Shown here one piece after another: positions 6,957-19,100 of a stretch of 64,000 nucleotides of DNA. Positions within the stretch are counted from its first letter, which is position 1. Each line of letters opens with the position of its first letter. Source of the stretch: Pelagicoccus mobilis (GTDB lineage: Bacteria; Verrucomicrobiota; Verrucomicrobiia; Opitutales; Opitutaceae); assembly GCF_016595505.1 (NCBI RefSeq), contig NZ_JAENIL010000001.1, positions 62,001 to 126,000 of the forward strand, in the 5' to 3' direction. The notes below the pieces were generated by a model, which saw nothing but the letters and a program-made list of their open reading frames with translations, was not told the DNA's origin and did no database searches. A program made the position numbers and the translations under genes.

Positions 6957-9804
6957 AAGTCGCCGAAATACCAAACTTCTTCCACTTCGAAAGCACCGCT
7001 CGCAACGCATCAGGCTGCAAAGGCTTTGCGAGATAGTCAGACATTCCAACCTCCTCGCATCGTTTCCGAGCTGAAGCCATGGCGTCAGCTGTCAGAGCTA
7101 CGATCGGAATGTCTCGATTCGAAACGCCCGCTTCCCCTTCTCTAATCTTTGAAGTCGCTTCATAGCCGCTCATCGTAGGCATCATACAGTCCATCAAAAC
7201 AAGATCGTACTGCTTCTCAGCGAGTGCCTTGAGAGCTTGGGCACCATCAGAAACCGCATCTACCCGAGCTCTGAACATCGACTCGAGCATCATCGTCGTC
7301 ACGTCGCGATTGGTCTCAATATCTTCCGCCAAGAGGATCTGCAAGTTTAGCGGTTCAGACGATTCCGCAGCCCTACGGTCATCACGCCCGACGGTTCGTT
7401 TCCCCATGACAAACGCATTTGGCTGAGGAATCGTAACCACGAACCGAGAGCCAGAATCCAACTGGCTATCGACAGTGATCGTTCCTCCCATTTCCTCAAT
7501 TAGCTTCTTGGAAATCGTCAGCCCTAAGCCGGAGCCTCCATACTTACGCGTAATACTGGAGTCAGCCTGTTCAAAAGATTCAAACAAGCCCTCAAGCTGA
7601 TCCTGACCAATCCCGATTCCCGTATCCCGTATTTCAATTACAACTACACGAGACTCGTCTGCCTTACAAACAGAAGTGGCATCCACTTCGATCGCGCCCC
7701 GATTCGTAAACTTCACCGCATTCGCAATGATATTCGATAGCACCTGGCGCAATCGATACGGATCGCCCAAGCACTCAAGCTCCGCCTCTTCTCGGATATG
7801 ATACTGAAACTCCACGCCCTTGCTTCGTGCGTTCGGCAAGTGCAACTGGCACACTTCTAAAACGAGCTCAGGCAAACTAAACCGGATCTCCTCCAAGCTC
7901 AATTTTCCCGCCTCTATCTTTGACAGATCGAGAATCTCGTCGATCAGATGAAGCAAGTTGTCCGCACTGCGACGCCCCATCGAGACCAGACTATGCCTGT
8001 CCACATCTTCAACTTGCTCAAGCAGATTAAGCGCTCCCATGATCCCATTCATCGGAGTTCGAATTTCGTGGCTCATCGTCGCCAAGAAACGACTCTTCGC
8101 GATATTGCTCGCTTCCGCAGCAAGCGCCAGACGCTCCGCCTCCTTCGTCTTGGCCGCCAGCTCCGCGGTACGCAAATCAACCGTACGCTGAACGATAGCG
8201 GATTGTCCGCTTAGGGAGAAGAACAGCACGCCCAGCAAGGCCATGATGATGCAAGCCCCCGTCAAAACAGTCCAAATACGAACGCTCATGTTCTGACGCT
8301 TCAAGGCCCCGCTCTCTCGCACAACCAGCTCCCATCGACTGCCCCCAATCGAAACAGGCAACGCCTTCTCAAGCGACACATCAGAGCGGACATTCTCAGG
8401 GGCATCGCCCCTCTCCCTCCCTCTCGAATCGAAAAGGAACTCTTTTTCCCCACTAGCATCCACAGCACGCAGCTCCAAGTCCATGGAACGCTCCTCCGCC
8501 TCCTCAAGAGCGGCCCCCAAAAACTCGTCCAACCGAAAGATTCCTGAAACGTATCCAACAAGTTCAGACGCGTATCCCCCAAAATTCTCCCCTTCAGCAC
8601 GCAGAAAAACCGGATGGTAGAGCAACATCCCGTTTGAAGCCTTCGACTGAACCAAGCGAACACGCCCAATCGCCATAGCCATCCCTAAACCTTCCGCTTC
8701 CCGCAGAACCTCCCGCCGTGAGGCATTCGAATAAATGTCGAAGCCAACAGGAGCATTCCCGCCGGAAGCGCTCACAGCATAGGTAACCGGAAAATACTTC
8801 TCCCTATTCCCAGCAGGGACCAACTCGCCCGATTTCGCACGGTCCTTCACGCCAAAATCAACGACTCCTTCCTCACGAACCGACCGCTCAAAAGTCTCCC
8901 TATCCCTACCTCTCACCAGCGGGTTCCAAGACAACGCCCGCACCCCCGTCTGCCACTGCAGCTGCGCTCCGGCAAAGCGCTCGAAACTCTCTTTCGTTAA
9001 GTCTTCCCCGGAATTGATAAACGAATCGATCGCCGTCAGCACGCCCACATGCGACTGCGCCGCACGCTCCACTTGAAAGCCAACCGCGCGAGCGTTGTTG
9101 CTGAACTCCAGCTCCAACCGTTCGTTTTCGCTCTTCTTCAAATAGCTAAGCCCCACTACCAGCAAGGCGAACATCGCCATCTGGGCGAGCGTCAGAGCCG
9201 TCTTTCGCCCAAATCGAACCACCTCCTTCGGCGAAAGCAACAAAAGGCCGATCGGGGCAAAAATCGCGACACCCAATGAATCCCCCACCCACCAGGTAAA
9301 CCAGTTCTGTGCCCAGCTCGATCCCTCCAGCATTCCCGCCACAGCCAAGGCGCTGCTTCCTATCAAGGAATTGACAAGGCACCCCACCGGTCCCCCAAGC
9401 AAGAGCACAATCAAAATACTCCGAATCCCCTCCAACGCATTAGGAAAGCCAACCTGACGTCTGATCAGCCAAGCTCCCGCAAAGGCCTGAAGCGCAGCTC
9501 CACTCGCAATCGATCCCGCCAACACCACCGGCAACAAGACGTCCTCCGGAATCCCACCCTTCAAAGAACTATAGAGGTTGATCGCCAGAGAACCCAGGAA
9601 GACGCCCCCCAGATAGCGACTCCCATGCATCAAAATCACCGCCAGAGCAACCCCCGCCGACGGCCAGATCGGGGAAGCGAAACCGGGAGGAATCGCCATA
9701 AACAACGATAGCCATCCCACGATCGCGTAAACAAACGCTACGCCAAGACTTCGAAGAAAGAGGCCCTTCTTAACTGTAGAAAATAGATTAATAGCGAAAC
9801 ACAA
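6955..9804 (-). CDS. membrane hybrid sensor histidine kinase (MASE1-CHASE-HisKA-HATPase-REC)
   Basis: A 949-residue hybrid kinase. Residues about 10-215 are a multi-span membrane domain with MASE1 character (PPGFASPIWPSAGVALA). About 230-510 form an extracytoplasmic CHASE-like sensor, with segments such as VRALSWNPLV and LVGYVSGIF, and a further membrane helix ends it. The phosphoacceptor is H579 in MSHEIRTPMNG; the ATPase boxes include DTGIGIG and GGSGLGL. The receiver domain carries D872 in LVLMDCMMP. No output domain is fused, so a partner must carry the signal on. The start is a TTG at 9804, chosen because no ATG precedes the first membrane helix, so it is uncertain by a few codons. It converges on the demethylation cassette; the ligand is unknown. 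Confidence 0.88.
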   Translation of the reverse strand: MCFAINLFSTVKKGLFLRSLGVAFVYAIVGWLSLFMAIPPGFASPIWPSAGVALAVILMHGSRYLGGVFLGSLAINLYSSLKGGIPEDVLLPVVLAGSIASGAALQAFAGAWLIRRQVGFPNALEGIRSILIVLLLGGPVGCLVNSLIGSSALAVAGMLEGSSWAQNWFTWWVGDSLGVAIFAPIGLLLLSPKEVVRFGRKTALTLAQMAMFALLVVGLSYLKKSENERLELEFSNNARAVGFQVERAAQSHVGVLTAIDSFINSGEDLTKESFERFAGAQLQWQTGVRALSWNPLVRGRDRETFERSVREEGVVDFGVKDRAKSGELVPAGNREKYFPVTYAVSASGGNAPVGFDIYSNASRREVLREAEGLGMAMAIGRVRLVQSKASNGMLLYHPVFLRAEGENFGGYASELVGYVSGIFRLDEFLGAALEEAEERSMDLELRAVDASGEKEFLFDSRGRERGDAPENVRSDVSLEKALPVSIGGSRWELVVRESGALKRQNMSVRIWTVLTGACIIMALLGVLFFSLSGQSAIVQRTVDLRTAELAAKTKEAERLALAAEASNIAKSRFLATMSHEIRTPMNGIMGALNLLEQVEDVDRHSLVSMGRRSADNLLHLIDEILDLSKIEAGKLSLEEIRFSLPELVLEVCQLHLPNARSKGVEFQYHIREEAELECLGDPYRLRQVLSNIIANAVKFTNRGAIEVDATSVCKADESRVVVIEIRDTGIGIGQDQLEGLFESFEQADSSITRKYGGSGLGLTISKKLIEEMGGTITVDSQLDSGSRFVVTIPQPNAFVMGKRTVGRDDRRAAESSEPLNLQILLAEDIETNRDVTTMMLESMFRARVDAVSDGAQALKALAEKQYDLVLMDCMMPTMSGYEATSKIREGEAGVSNRDIPIVALTADAMASARKRCEEVGMSDYLAKPLQPDALRAVLSKWKKFGISAT

Positions 9805-9914
9805 ATATACGGAGTGGCTCTGTCAATCGGACGACCACAAAGTGCCCTTCTTCAGAGAAGCTTAACCAACATTTGATAAATTCGCCTTCAAACCGGCCAC
9901 TATTCCAAGCTTTC

Positions 9915-12900
9915 TCACACCCCGCTTCGGATCTCTTCAAAAAGCTTAGCCGGGTCGATCGGCTTAGCAACGTAGCCATCAAAGCCCTTAGACATCACCC
10001 TCTGCCGATCTTCCCTTTGGGCGAAAGCCGTCAAAGCAACAATCCGAGTCATCGGACGCATCCGCTTAATCGCTTCGCAAGCGTCAAAGCCATTCATCTT
10101 AGGCATCTTCAAGTCCATCAATATCAGGAGATCCTCAGGACATTCAGAGTCCTGAACAAACTCCACCGCCTCCAAGCCATTCTCCACGTGGTAAACCTTC
10201 GCCCCCGCCCGCTCGAGAATAGCCTCCGTAATCAAAAAATTAGTACGCTCATCCTCCACAACCAACACAGGCAGCTGATCCAGATCTATATCTCGAGCCA
10301 TTGGCGTCGACTCCACTCTCTCGACCTCCCTCTTGCTTTTAGGTAATCGAAACCTAAATACAGACCCAACCCCAATCTCGGATTCCGCCCAAATCTCTCC
10401 CTCCAACAACTCCACCAACTCACTGCAAATCGCCAAGCCAAGCCCGGTGCCTCGGAACAAGGTCTCCGCGTCCTCTTCCACTTTGTAGAAGCGACCGAAA
10501 ATATTATCCAGGTCCTTGCGAGCGATCCCCACTCCCGTATCCCGCACGTAGAACAAGACCGTATCCCCTTTGTCCTCAAAGCCAAAGCTGATCCCCCCTT
10601 GCAGAGTGAACTTGCAGGCGTTCCCGATCAAATTATCAAGAATCTGGCGAAAACGCGATGGGTCGGACTCGATCCAGAACGACTCCAATTCGCTTCCCTT
10701 CTCGAAAACGATGTCGAGCCCCTTCTCGTCCCTCAGACGATAAAAGCTCTCCACTCCCCTCAGGCACTCCACCAAATCGAAAGGCTCCTTGTGAATGACA
10801 ACCTGTTCCGAATCGATCATGGAGAGATCCAAGATGTCATCGATAAGCACCAAAAGGCTTTGGCAATTCTCGTTGATGATTCGAATGTACGACTCGCTCT
10901 CCCCCTCCGGCTTGAACTCCTCCTTCAGCAAGCCCGAGAACCCGATAATCGCATTCATCGGCGTTCTCACTTCATGACTTAGGTTCGCCAAAAAAGAGGA
11001 CTTCAGACGATCCGAGTCCTCCGCCTTCCGCTTCGCCGCTTCAAGCTCAAGCGTGCGCTCCGCCACCATATCTTCCAGTCCTAGCTTGTGCTGCTCCAGC
11101 TCCCGGTTGCTGTACTCGAGAGCTTCTTGCTTCTCCGCCAACAACTCGTTCGCCGATCGAAGCTCAAAGGTCCTCGCCTGCACCTCCTCGCTCAACTGCA
11201 ACTCCCGCTTCCTAGAAGTATTAGACCGTATCCGAAATGCTCCGACAACGCTCAAAACCACCACCAACAACAAACTCCCACGCAACCAAACAGTCTCCCA
11301 CCAAGGAGGAGACACGATAATCGCAAGACTCCTCGCCACTGGCGACCAGACTCCATCGTTGTTCGATCCGACAACCTCGAAGACATATCTGCCAGGATCT
11401 ATACTCGTGTAATAGGCTGAGCTGACTTTCCCCGCATCAATCCAATCACTATCGTAACCAACCATCCGATACTTATAGTGATTCGACTCCGAATTCAGAT
11501 AGCTCAAGCTAGAGAAGTGGATACGGATATCCGCCGCGTCATAATCCAAGCTCAAAACCCCATCACTATAACGGTTCTTCTCGATACTCACATAGGTCGA
11601 CGCTCTATCCGGTAAGGTTTCCAGCTGACTCAATTCGCTGATCACGGCAGTCGGCACCTGGTCGTTAAACAGGATGTCCTCCGGCCGAAAGCCGAGAAAA
11701 CCGGTCGAGGTTCCGAAATAGATCCCCCCCTCATTGTCCCCCACCGCGGACCTTCGCTTAAACTCCTTACCCGCAATTCCGTGCCCGTCCACAATACTCC
11801 GAAACGTCCCCCTCTCTGGAGCGTTCTCTTCCCTGATAAACTTGCTCAAACCGACGCTACACGCAATCCACAGGTTCCCCTCACCATCCTCCACGATACT
11901 CCGCACGCTATCGGTCACCAAGCCATCTTCAGACGTGTAATTAACAAACGTACCGCTCTCCCCGTCCAGCAACTCCAATCCGCCATCCGTGGCAACCCAA
12001 AGCAGGCCAAAACTATCCTCATAGATACCAAGCACATTCGTGCCATTGTTTCCGTTCGGGCGCTCCCTATCATGCGGAAACTCCACCGCTTTTTCAGTTT
12101 CTGGATCAAATCTCAATATCGCTCCATAGGTCGACACATAGAGCGAACCGTCACTCGCCTCCATGATGTCATTGATGGACGAATACTCCACTTCGGCCGA
12201 TAACCCCATCTCCTCGCGCGTGTAGTTGTGGAACAAACCGGATTCACGATCCAGACGACTGAGCCCGCCATCGACGCTCCCGACCCATATCACACCTTCT
12301 CGATCCTCCTCGACCGCAAAGACAAACGGAGACCTCAAACTCCCCTCTCCTTCGTGAGGCAAATATCGAACGAACTCACCGCTATCGGGATCAAGCCGCA
12401 CCAAGCCACCTCGCCACGTCCCCAGCCAAAGAAGGCCGGACGAGTCCAACTCTAAAGCGAGCACAGCATCCGCCCCCAGATATACCTCAGAGTCATCAGC
12501 GTCGTAGTAATGCTGATACGTCCCATCCCTCTTGTTCCTCCGGCTCAACCCACCTTCCGTGCCAACCCATAGCGATTCTCCGTCATCCAAGAGCTCGTTC
12601 ACCAGAGGACTCTCTAGCGTTCCGTTCCCGAAAACTCTAAAAGGCATGGAACGTTTACTGGTATAGCTGACCCCGTTACCAAACGAGCCGATCCAAATAT
12701 CTCCGCTCCGGTCCTGGAAGATATTGAAAAGAGAGTTATCCCCAATGCTGCTCGGATTGGCCCGATCACTAAAGAAACGCGGACCATCCACCTCCTCGCC
12801 CAAACGATAGCCTTCCAGATCGACGATCCTTAGCCCTCCCGCCGCAGCATGACCGACCCAAAGCAAGTCGTCACCGTCGACTGTCACATCAACCACGTCT

Positions 12901-13682
12901 CCGCCACCAACGCGATTCACGCTCAAGCGCTCAAGCGGCTGAGTCCCATCTATCACCTTTAAGCCGCCGGTCGCCGACCCAAGCCAGATCCTCCCCCAGC
13001 GATCCTCGTCGATAGAGAGAATGTCAGCTCGCCCCAACGCGCCCGGCTGCACCGGAGCCCTAAAAGTTCGAAACGAATCCTCGTCCTCCAGATACAAGGA
13101 AATCCCATTCTTCGTCCCGACCCACAACCGCTTTTTGGAGTCAATGAAAGAGACGTTCACATAATCGCTCGGCAAGCTCCCCTCATCCTCCTTCTTGTTA
13201 TGATAGCGGGTCCATTGCCCGTCTTCCTCCAGTCGATACAAGCCCGTCCGGGTCGACACCCAAACCCGCTCCTTCAAGTCGCTCAGCACATGGAAAACAG
13301 GAACCTCTTTTCCAAAATGGAAATGCTCGATCCGATCCGTCTGATCGCTGTAGATGAACAACCCGATATCTGTGGCGACCCAAAGCTCGTGCTCCGACTT
13401 CCTAGCCACGTAGTTGACCGTAGTCGCGACCGATCTCCCGCTCCCTTCGACTGTTACATGAAACGCCTTAATCCTGTGTCCATCGTAACGGTTCAGCCCA
13501 TTGCTAGTGCCGATCCACATGAAGCCTTCGTCATCCTGGTAGAAACAACGGACCCAATTGTTGGACAAGCCATCCGTAGCGTTAATCCGTTTGAAATCCA
13601 AATGCTCCGGCACCGCCGCCCACACGCCCGCCTGCAAGCACGCAACGACGAAGATAACGAGTGACTTAGAAACGATTGGCAC
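9915..13682 (-). CDS. propeller-sensor hybrid histidine kinase without DNA-binding domain
   Basis: A 1255-residue protein. A signal peptide ([22 protein letters not shown]) is followed by about 14 Reg_prop-type repeats ([16 protein letters not shown] and similar) that build two periplasmic beta-propellers. Next come a Y_Y_Y domain ([16 protein letters not shown]), one membrane helix near residue 790, and a coiled coil. HisKA holds H903 in [10 protein letters not shown]. The ATPase domain (DTGVGIA, GTGLGLA) and a receiver with D1190 in [11 protein letters not shown] complete it. It has the layout of an HTCS glycan sensor but ends after the receiver, lacking the AraC output of the other three large sensors here. 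The GTG start at 13682 has AGGAG upstream. It probably senses a carbohydrate and signals through a separate partner. Confidence 0.9.
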   Translation of the reverse strand: MPIVSKSLVIFVVACLQAGVWAAVPEHLDFKRINATDGLSNNWVRCFYQDDEGFMWIGTSNGLNRYDGHRIKAFHVTVEGSGRSVATTVNYVARKSEHELWVATDIGLFIYSDQTDRIEHFHFGKEVPVFHVLSDLKERVWVSTRTGLYRLEEDGQWTRYHNKKEDEGSLPSDYVNVSFIDSKKRLWVGTKNGISLYLEDEDSFRTFRAPVQPGALGRADILSIDEDRWGRIWLGSATGGLKVIDGTQPLERLSVNRVGGGDVVDVTVDGDDLLWVGHAAAGGLRIVDLEGYRLGEEVDGPRFFSDRANPSSIGDNSLFNIFQDRSGDIWIGSFGNGVSYTSKRSMPFRVFGNGTLESPLVNELLDDGESLWVGTEGGLSRRNKRDGTYQHYYDADDSEVYLGADAVLALELDSSGLLWLGTWRGGLVRLDPDSGEFVRYLPHEGEGSLRSPFVFAVEEDREGVIWVGSVDGGLSRLDRESGLFHNYTREEMGLSAEVEYSSINDIMEASDGSLYVSTYGAILRFDPETEKAVEFPHDRERPNGNNGTNVLGIYEDSFGLLWVATDGGLELLDGESGTFVNYTSEDGLVTDSVRSIVEDGEGNLWIACSVGLSKFIREENAPERGTFRSIVDGHGIAGKEFKRRSAVGDNEGGIYFGTSTGFLGFRPEDILFNDQVPTAVISELSQLETLPDRASTYVSIEKNRYSDGVLSLDYDAADIRIHFSSLSYLNSESNHYKYRMVGYDSDWIDAGKVSSAYYTSIDPGRYVFEVVGSNNDGVWSPVARSLAIIVSPPWWETVWLRGSLLLVVVLSVVGAFRIRSNTSRKRELQLSEEVQARTFELRSANELLAEKQEALEYSNRELEQHKLGLEDMVAERTLELEAAKRKAEDSDRLKSSFLANLSHEVRTPMNAIIGFSGLLKEEFKPEGESESYIRIINENCQSLLVLIDDILDLSMIDSEQVVIHKEPFDLVECLRGVESFYRLRDEKGLDIVFEKGSELESFWIESDPSRFRQILDNLIGNACKFTLQGGISFGFEDKGDTVLFYVRDTGVGIARKDLDNIFGRFYKVEEDAETLFRGTGLGLAICSELVELLEGEIWAESEIGVGSVFRFRLPKSKREVERVESTPMARDIDLDQLPVLVVEDERTNFLITEAILERAGAKVYHVENGLEAVEFVQDSECPEDLLILMDLKMPKMNGFDACEAIKRMRPMTRIVALTAFAQREDRQRVMSKGFDGYVAKPIDPAKLFEEIRSGV

Positions 13683-13810
13683 AGTAAGCAGCTCTCCTAG
13701 ATGCAGATTAGATCAGGCGCCAAACGAGTCAAACGAGCCACCCCGATATAGGGATACCACCGATCCCCAATTCGGGAGATCACGAATCAAATAAAACTCC
13801 CTCCTCCCAA

Positions 13811-15919
13811 TTAAGGACTATCGGAACGAACCAGCTCCAGCATCGCCCAAGCCTCGATCTCCGCCACCTGCAAAACGAGATCACCGCCTTCCGTCATTTC
13901 CACAACAAGCTCCTCCGAATCCTCTCCCGGACGATGCAAGAGCACCTTCGAAATCGCCTCCGAAAACAGCCCGCCCCCAATTTCGACACGGACATTCTCA
14001 TGGGACTCCACGCGGTTCTCCGCTGGTTCGAAAACCCGGTTCACCAGATGCACCACAAAAGGAGCCCCCGCCTCGTCAGAAACTCGCGGCAAGGCAGAAA
14101 TCCAATCGTTAGCAGCAGCCCCGCCAACAAACACATCGACCTTGCTAGAAAGCTTCGAAACCAATTCGTCCCGGTCGCCAAAACGAACCATCTCCGGCCC
14201 GTTTTCCGCAAGCCAATGCTCTTGTCCATCGGTCAAATAACTCGCGTCACCATCCACAAACACAACTTCCAACCTCTCGAGCGTCTCAAGCGAAGGCGCT
14301 AGGTCGCTGTCACGATCACCAAAAACGATCATCTCGAAGGGAATGTTCTCCTCCACCAAAAACTCCATGCTAGCGTGAGCAGTATTCGTTCCATCGATAC
14401 CCCAAGCGTCCATCGAAGCGAGCATAGGAAAAACATACCCAACCCGAGCATGCGGACGATATCCATCAAACAAGCGAGCATGGTCGCCAACAAACCGATA
14501 CAAGTCGCTGTACAACTCCGAATCAGCATTCCAAACGCCCATCTCGCCACCTACCCATACCACCTTCGGAATCGTGAAGACCGCTCCCATCGCATGGGCT
14601 TGGGCGATCCAAAGCCTCGCTTGCCGCGTACGATTCTCATCCACCAAGCGAGCCCACTCGCCTGGATAGGGAAAGAAAATCAGATTCATCCCGATCGCCT
14701 CCGCAGCCCGATAGTGCAAAATCGGCCGCAACGGAGCTCCGTCCACCACGCTGCTCGCCTGCTGGAACAACTCCCCCGCAAGATAGGTCATCCGCTCGGA
14801 AAACAAAAAACCACGCGGCTCCATAAGCGAAGTCGTCGACCCGATCGGGATTCCAGGACTCTTCCCCTCTACATAATCGAAAACCTCATCCATCACCTCG
14901 TTTACCACCTTCCGGTTGAAGTAAACAAAATCCTCATACAAAGGGATGTTTCCCGTGATGCGACGCATCCGAGATTCATAGGTCGTTCTCGACATCCCTC
15001 TTGCCTTCAGAAACTCGCCGTAATCGAAGCTATCGATGTCAACGATACCCATCTCCGCCAATTCGCTGTCCCAATATCGCTCCTTCATGTATTCACGAAA
15101 CCCCGACATCGCGTAAGGCGAAAAATCCCCGCCAAACATATGCACGGAACGCGTTCCAGAGGTCTGTGAATCAAACATCACATGCGTCACCGGCCCCTCA
15201 AAGAGCTTGTCTACCTGAAACTTCATGAAATCCAGAAAACGCGGACTGTGGTGACTCACCCAATAATTCCGAAGCCCCTTGTACTCCAGGTCCCCCATAA
15301 ACTCGTACCGCACAAACTCCCCGTCCAAATCCCGCACCCAGTGATCCTCCGGCTCCGCCTCGAAATCAATGAACCAAGCCCACCCCCAATCGAACTCGCC
15401 CCTCCCGATAAAATCCAATCCTAAAGCGCGAAGCCCGTCCACCTTCTCCACCCACTCATCCATGTTCTCCTGAACATGCAGCTCCCGACTTGGCATATGC
15501 CCCCAAAACACGCCCGTAGCCCCAAAAGCCTCCACGTTTTGCTCGTTCGCATCCGGGACCTGCGTGAACAAAACCGACGATTTCTTGATCGGCCGACTCA
15601 GAAAATACCACCCCTCATCCGTACGGAGACGGTAAAACGTCCCTTCCCCGAGTCCCTCCAATGACAACTTCCCCGCCGCATCCGTTTGACGCGTGATCTC
15701 CAGCAACAAATCCCAATCCCCCAAATCTTGCGAAGACTCTAGATAGACCACCGTCTCCCAGTTCGACACATCCCATTGCAATTCAAGGCCTTCCTCGCTC
15801 TCGACTACCTCGAATCGAGGCGTTTCAGAAGACACTCCCCACGAGACTCCCCAAAAAAGAAACAAACAAAACCGCAAGCAGACACGCTGAAAACGACGAA
15901 ACAGAACAAGACAATTCAT
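13811..15919 (-). CDS. large exported protein of unknown function, TIM-barrel-like hydrolase candidate
   Basis: A 702-residue protein I do not recognise. After a signal peptide (hydrophobic to about residue 30) comes a small beta domain with SSQDLGDWDLLLE, a motif common in exported Verrucomicrobiota proteins. The rest has alternating helices and strands rich in acidic and aromatic residues, for example FIGRGEFDWGWAWFIDF, THVMFDSQTSG and GMNLIFFPYPGEWARL. It resembles a GH42-like barrel with a Rossmann-like domain after it (FEMIVFGDRDSDLAPSLETL) and a C-terminal beta domain. I cannot name a catalytic pair. The start is ATG 15919; a TTG four codons upstream is possible. It lies downstream of a kinase on the same strand and is divergent from HTCS-1, so a role in glycan use is inferred. 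Confidence 0.6.
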   Translation of the reverse strand: MNCLVLFRRFQRVCLRFCLFLFWGVSWGVSSETPRFEVVESEEGLELQWDVSNWETVVYLESSQDLGDWDLLLEITRQTDAAGKLSLEGLGEGTFYRLRTDEGWYFLSRPIKKSSVLFTQVPDANEQNVEAFGATGVFWGHMPSRELHVQENMDEWVEKVDGLRALGLDFIGRGEFDWGWAWFIDFEAEPEDHWVRDLDGEFVRYEFMGDLEYKGLRNYWVSHHSPRFLDFMKFQVDKLFEGPVTHVMFDSQTSGTRSVHMFGGDFSPYAMSGFREYMKERYWDSELAEMGIVDIDSFDYGEFLKARGMSRTTYESRMRRITGNIPLYEDFVYFNRKVVNEVMDEVFDYVEGKSPGIPIGSTTSLMEPRGFLFSERMTYLAGELFQQASSVVDGAPLRPILHYRAAEAIGMNLIFFPYPGEWARLVDENRTRQARLWIAQAHAMGAVFTIPKVVWVGGEMGVWNADSELYSDLYRFVGDHARLFDGYRPHARVGYVFPMLASMDAWGIDGTNTAHASMEFLVEENIPFEMIVFGDRDSDLAPSLETLERLEVVFVDGDASYLTDGQEHWLAENGPEMVRFGDRDELVSKLSSKVDVFVGGAAANDWISALPRVSDEAGAPFVVHLVNRVFEPAENRVESHENVRVEIGGGLFSEAISKVLLHRPGEDSEELVVEMTEGGDLVLQVAEIEAWAMLELVRSDSP

Positions 15920-16132
15920 AGGGCGAAGCAAACGGGGAGATAAAGGCGAGCATGCCTTTTTGCATACAATACACCATTTCGTCGCGTATTACTTCAACCA
16001 AAAACCGAGCGCCGTCCAACCAGCCCTGCTCCTAACTCAAAGAAAAAGCGCTGGATTCGCGCGCCTTTTGAAATCTTGAAACAACACGAAATCATCATTG
16101 AGCCAAGCGCAGTCCCCCTTACCCTTCTTCCA

Positions 16133-19100
16133 ATGCCCCGATCCACCTTCTTGGCGCTGTTTCGATACAGCGTTACTCTTCTCACTACCCTCTTCCTCCT
16201 CGGCACCCCAAACGAGGCAAACGAGCCCTACACGCCCGAAACTCCGCTCGCCTTCGCGGACAGCTGGCGCTGGCACGAGCTCGAACCTCTCAACGAATAC
16301 CAGCTCATGTATGGAGCTGAAACGCTCGAAGGCGACCTATGCTTTACCAGCACGAATGGCCTAGTCTTTTACGATGGCTACGATTGCACGCTCGCCCCCT
16401 ATCCCTCTAAAGGCGAAGACTTCAGACCCTACCAAATTTTCTCCTCTCAAAACGGCCGCCTCTATCTCTACACATCCATCGGCCTCTACTCGTTCAAAGA
16501 TGGAGATTGGATTCTCGAGAAAGCCTTCGAAGACAGCCCTTCCGGGATAAATCCCGTTATGGTCCGCAGCGCCCTTGGAGTCGAAGTGCTCTCTCTCCCC
16601 GACGGATTTTACAGGATTGTAGGACGCGACATAATCCTCATCCCAGAAATACAAGAGGCGGCGACCGAAATCACCTTCGACTCCCTCAACCGACTCTGGC
16701 TAAAGGTCCCCTACGAGAACAAATTCGTCCGCTATCAGTTCGATGCAAACAGCGTAAGCCGCCCCATCGAAAAGAAGAACACATTCATCTACACACACGA
16801 GGATGCCTTCCCCCACATAATCGGTTCCCCACTCGTAGATTCTCCGGTAGCGCTCAGCTGGAAGCACTCAGTAGACGCCTACCAATTCAATAACGAACTC
16901 GAAAAATGGAGCCCCGAGAACTTCAAGGATATCCCCGGAAACAAGCAACACACCACCGGGTTTCATATAAATTCGTCAGAAGTCGCCCTCCTCTCCAAGA
17001 CCGGACTCGTCGTTATGAGAGGCAACGAATTCACCTCGATCGAGTATCCAGAATTCAATGTCCCCACCAACCTTCCATTCACTCTGGTTAGGCGTAACGG
17101 GAATATTGTGCTAGGTGGATACGGAGAAAAGATCTACGAGATAGAGTACGCCAACGCTGGATACGACTCCTACCAGGGGCTCCACTTCCAATGCGAAGAC
17201 GCTGACGGAGCACTCTGGTTCGTATCGGTAGGAGGAGAAATCGTACAAAACAATCCACTAGAAGACCTTTGGACCAAACACACCCACAACGTCATCGACA
17301 CCCCTCTCACAATCTTCAAATCCACCGATGGAACCATATGGGCGGCGGGGTCCCATCGAGGGATCGCAGCCGTTTGCTATTACGATGGAGAAAACTGGAT
17401 TCGCAACCAGCACCCAGAACTGAGAAGCTTCATCAGCCACCTCTCCTGTATTCAAACAGCCTACGGTGATATTCTCTTTGGCTCCGGAGACGACGAAGCC
17501 TATGCAGATCCCAAAGGCCTCGTCCTGTATCGTAAAACTGGCGACATTTATGACTCTTCTATAATCTCGCCACCGACCGTCCCCTCTCGCCCTGTCGGCT
17601 TAGCCGAGATCGAACCCAATCGTTTCTGGGCCGGAGGCGTCGGATTAACCGAATTCCGACTCGACGAAAACTCGACCTCCAGCAGCGTTTCCCCATTTGG
17701 AAACGAGCTCTGGATAGACCACCTAACAAGCGACGGAAACGGAGGGCTCTGGCTCGCGATATGGGACCGAGGCTTTTTTCACTACGATGGTACGAACTTC
17801 AAAAACATCGAAGCCCCCTCAAGCATCTCGAGCAATCAGGTGATCTATGCTCACGCCGATCGCCTCAACTCAGGTAACGTATGGGTCGCGACCAACAAAG
17901 GAATTTCACATTTCAACGGTGAACACTGGTTCCCCGACGCTCTCCCCAAGGAGATTCGCTTTAGCCGTGAAGGCGGCACTATTCGCCAATCAAACGACGG
18001 AGCCCTCTGGATAAACATCGCCAGACGCGATTGGTATTTCCGCCGCACGCTCAAGTTTAACCTTACCAAAAAGATGCATGAGGGATTTCGGACCATCCGA
18101 TACCTTCCAGATACGGAAGCTCCCATTGCCAGGATCCATCCGCAAGAAACCCAATCAACCTCCCCTGCGAACATCTTCATGCAATGGAGCGGAAGCGACA
18201 AATGGTCGAAAACTCGCTCTGAAGACCTAATGTATTCATTCCGTACCGACGGCGGCAAATGGTCTCCCTTCGGCACCTCCACCAACACCGTCGTCCTCGA
18301 CGTTCCCGCGGGATCCCACACGTTCGAAGTTCGCAGTATGGATACTGACGGCAACATCAGCCACACGCCAGCCATCGCCACGTTTTCCGTAGTCCCACCG
18401 ACCTGGCAAAGCCCTTGGTTTATCGCGATGATGATCGCTATCATAGTAACAATCATCCTGCTAATCGCTCTACTCGTCCGTCAACGTATCCAGCATATTA
18501 TACAGATGGATGAGTTTAAGCTGCAATTCTTCACCAACATCTCCCATGAGCTTCGCACTCCACTCACCGTCATCCTCGGCCCGCTTGAAAGTCAACTTGC
18601 CAAACTTCCGAGACACTGGGACAAACGCCCGCTGGAACTGGCCTACCGGAACGCAAAAAAGACGCTCAATCTCATAAATCAGATTCTGGACTTCCGGCAC
18701 GCAGAGACATCGACCCTCGAACTCTATCCGTCCCATTCGGATATCATCTACATAGCGAACGAGACGATCAACCTGATCCGGCCTCTGGCAGACGCGCAAT
18801 CGCAAACCCTCGAGTTCGAGCATTCCGCCCAAGAACACTACACCTGGATCGATTCAGAGAAGTTCGAACGCGTCCTCAACAACCTAATCAGCAACGCCAT
18901 AAAATACACTCCAGAAGCGGGGCGTATCCACATATCCCTTTCAATCACCGAGAAAGCAGCGGAGAATATCGCCACCATCGTGGTCAAGGACAATGGTTGC
19001 GGAATTCCCACCGGAAAAATCGACAGTATTTTCGAAGTCTTCTACCGAGCTGGGAACGGGCCTCGCAACAAGGTACGCGGATCAGGCATCGGACTCGCAT

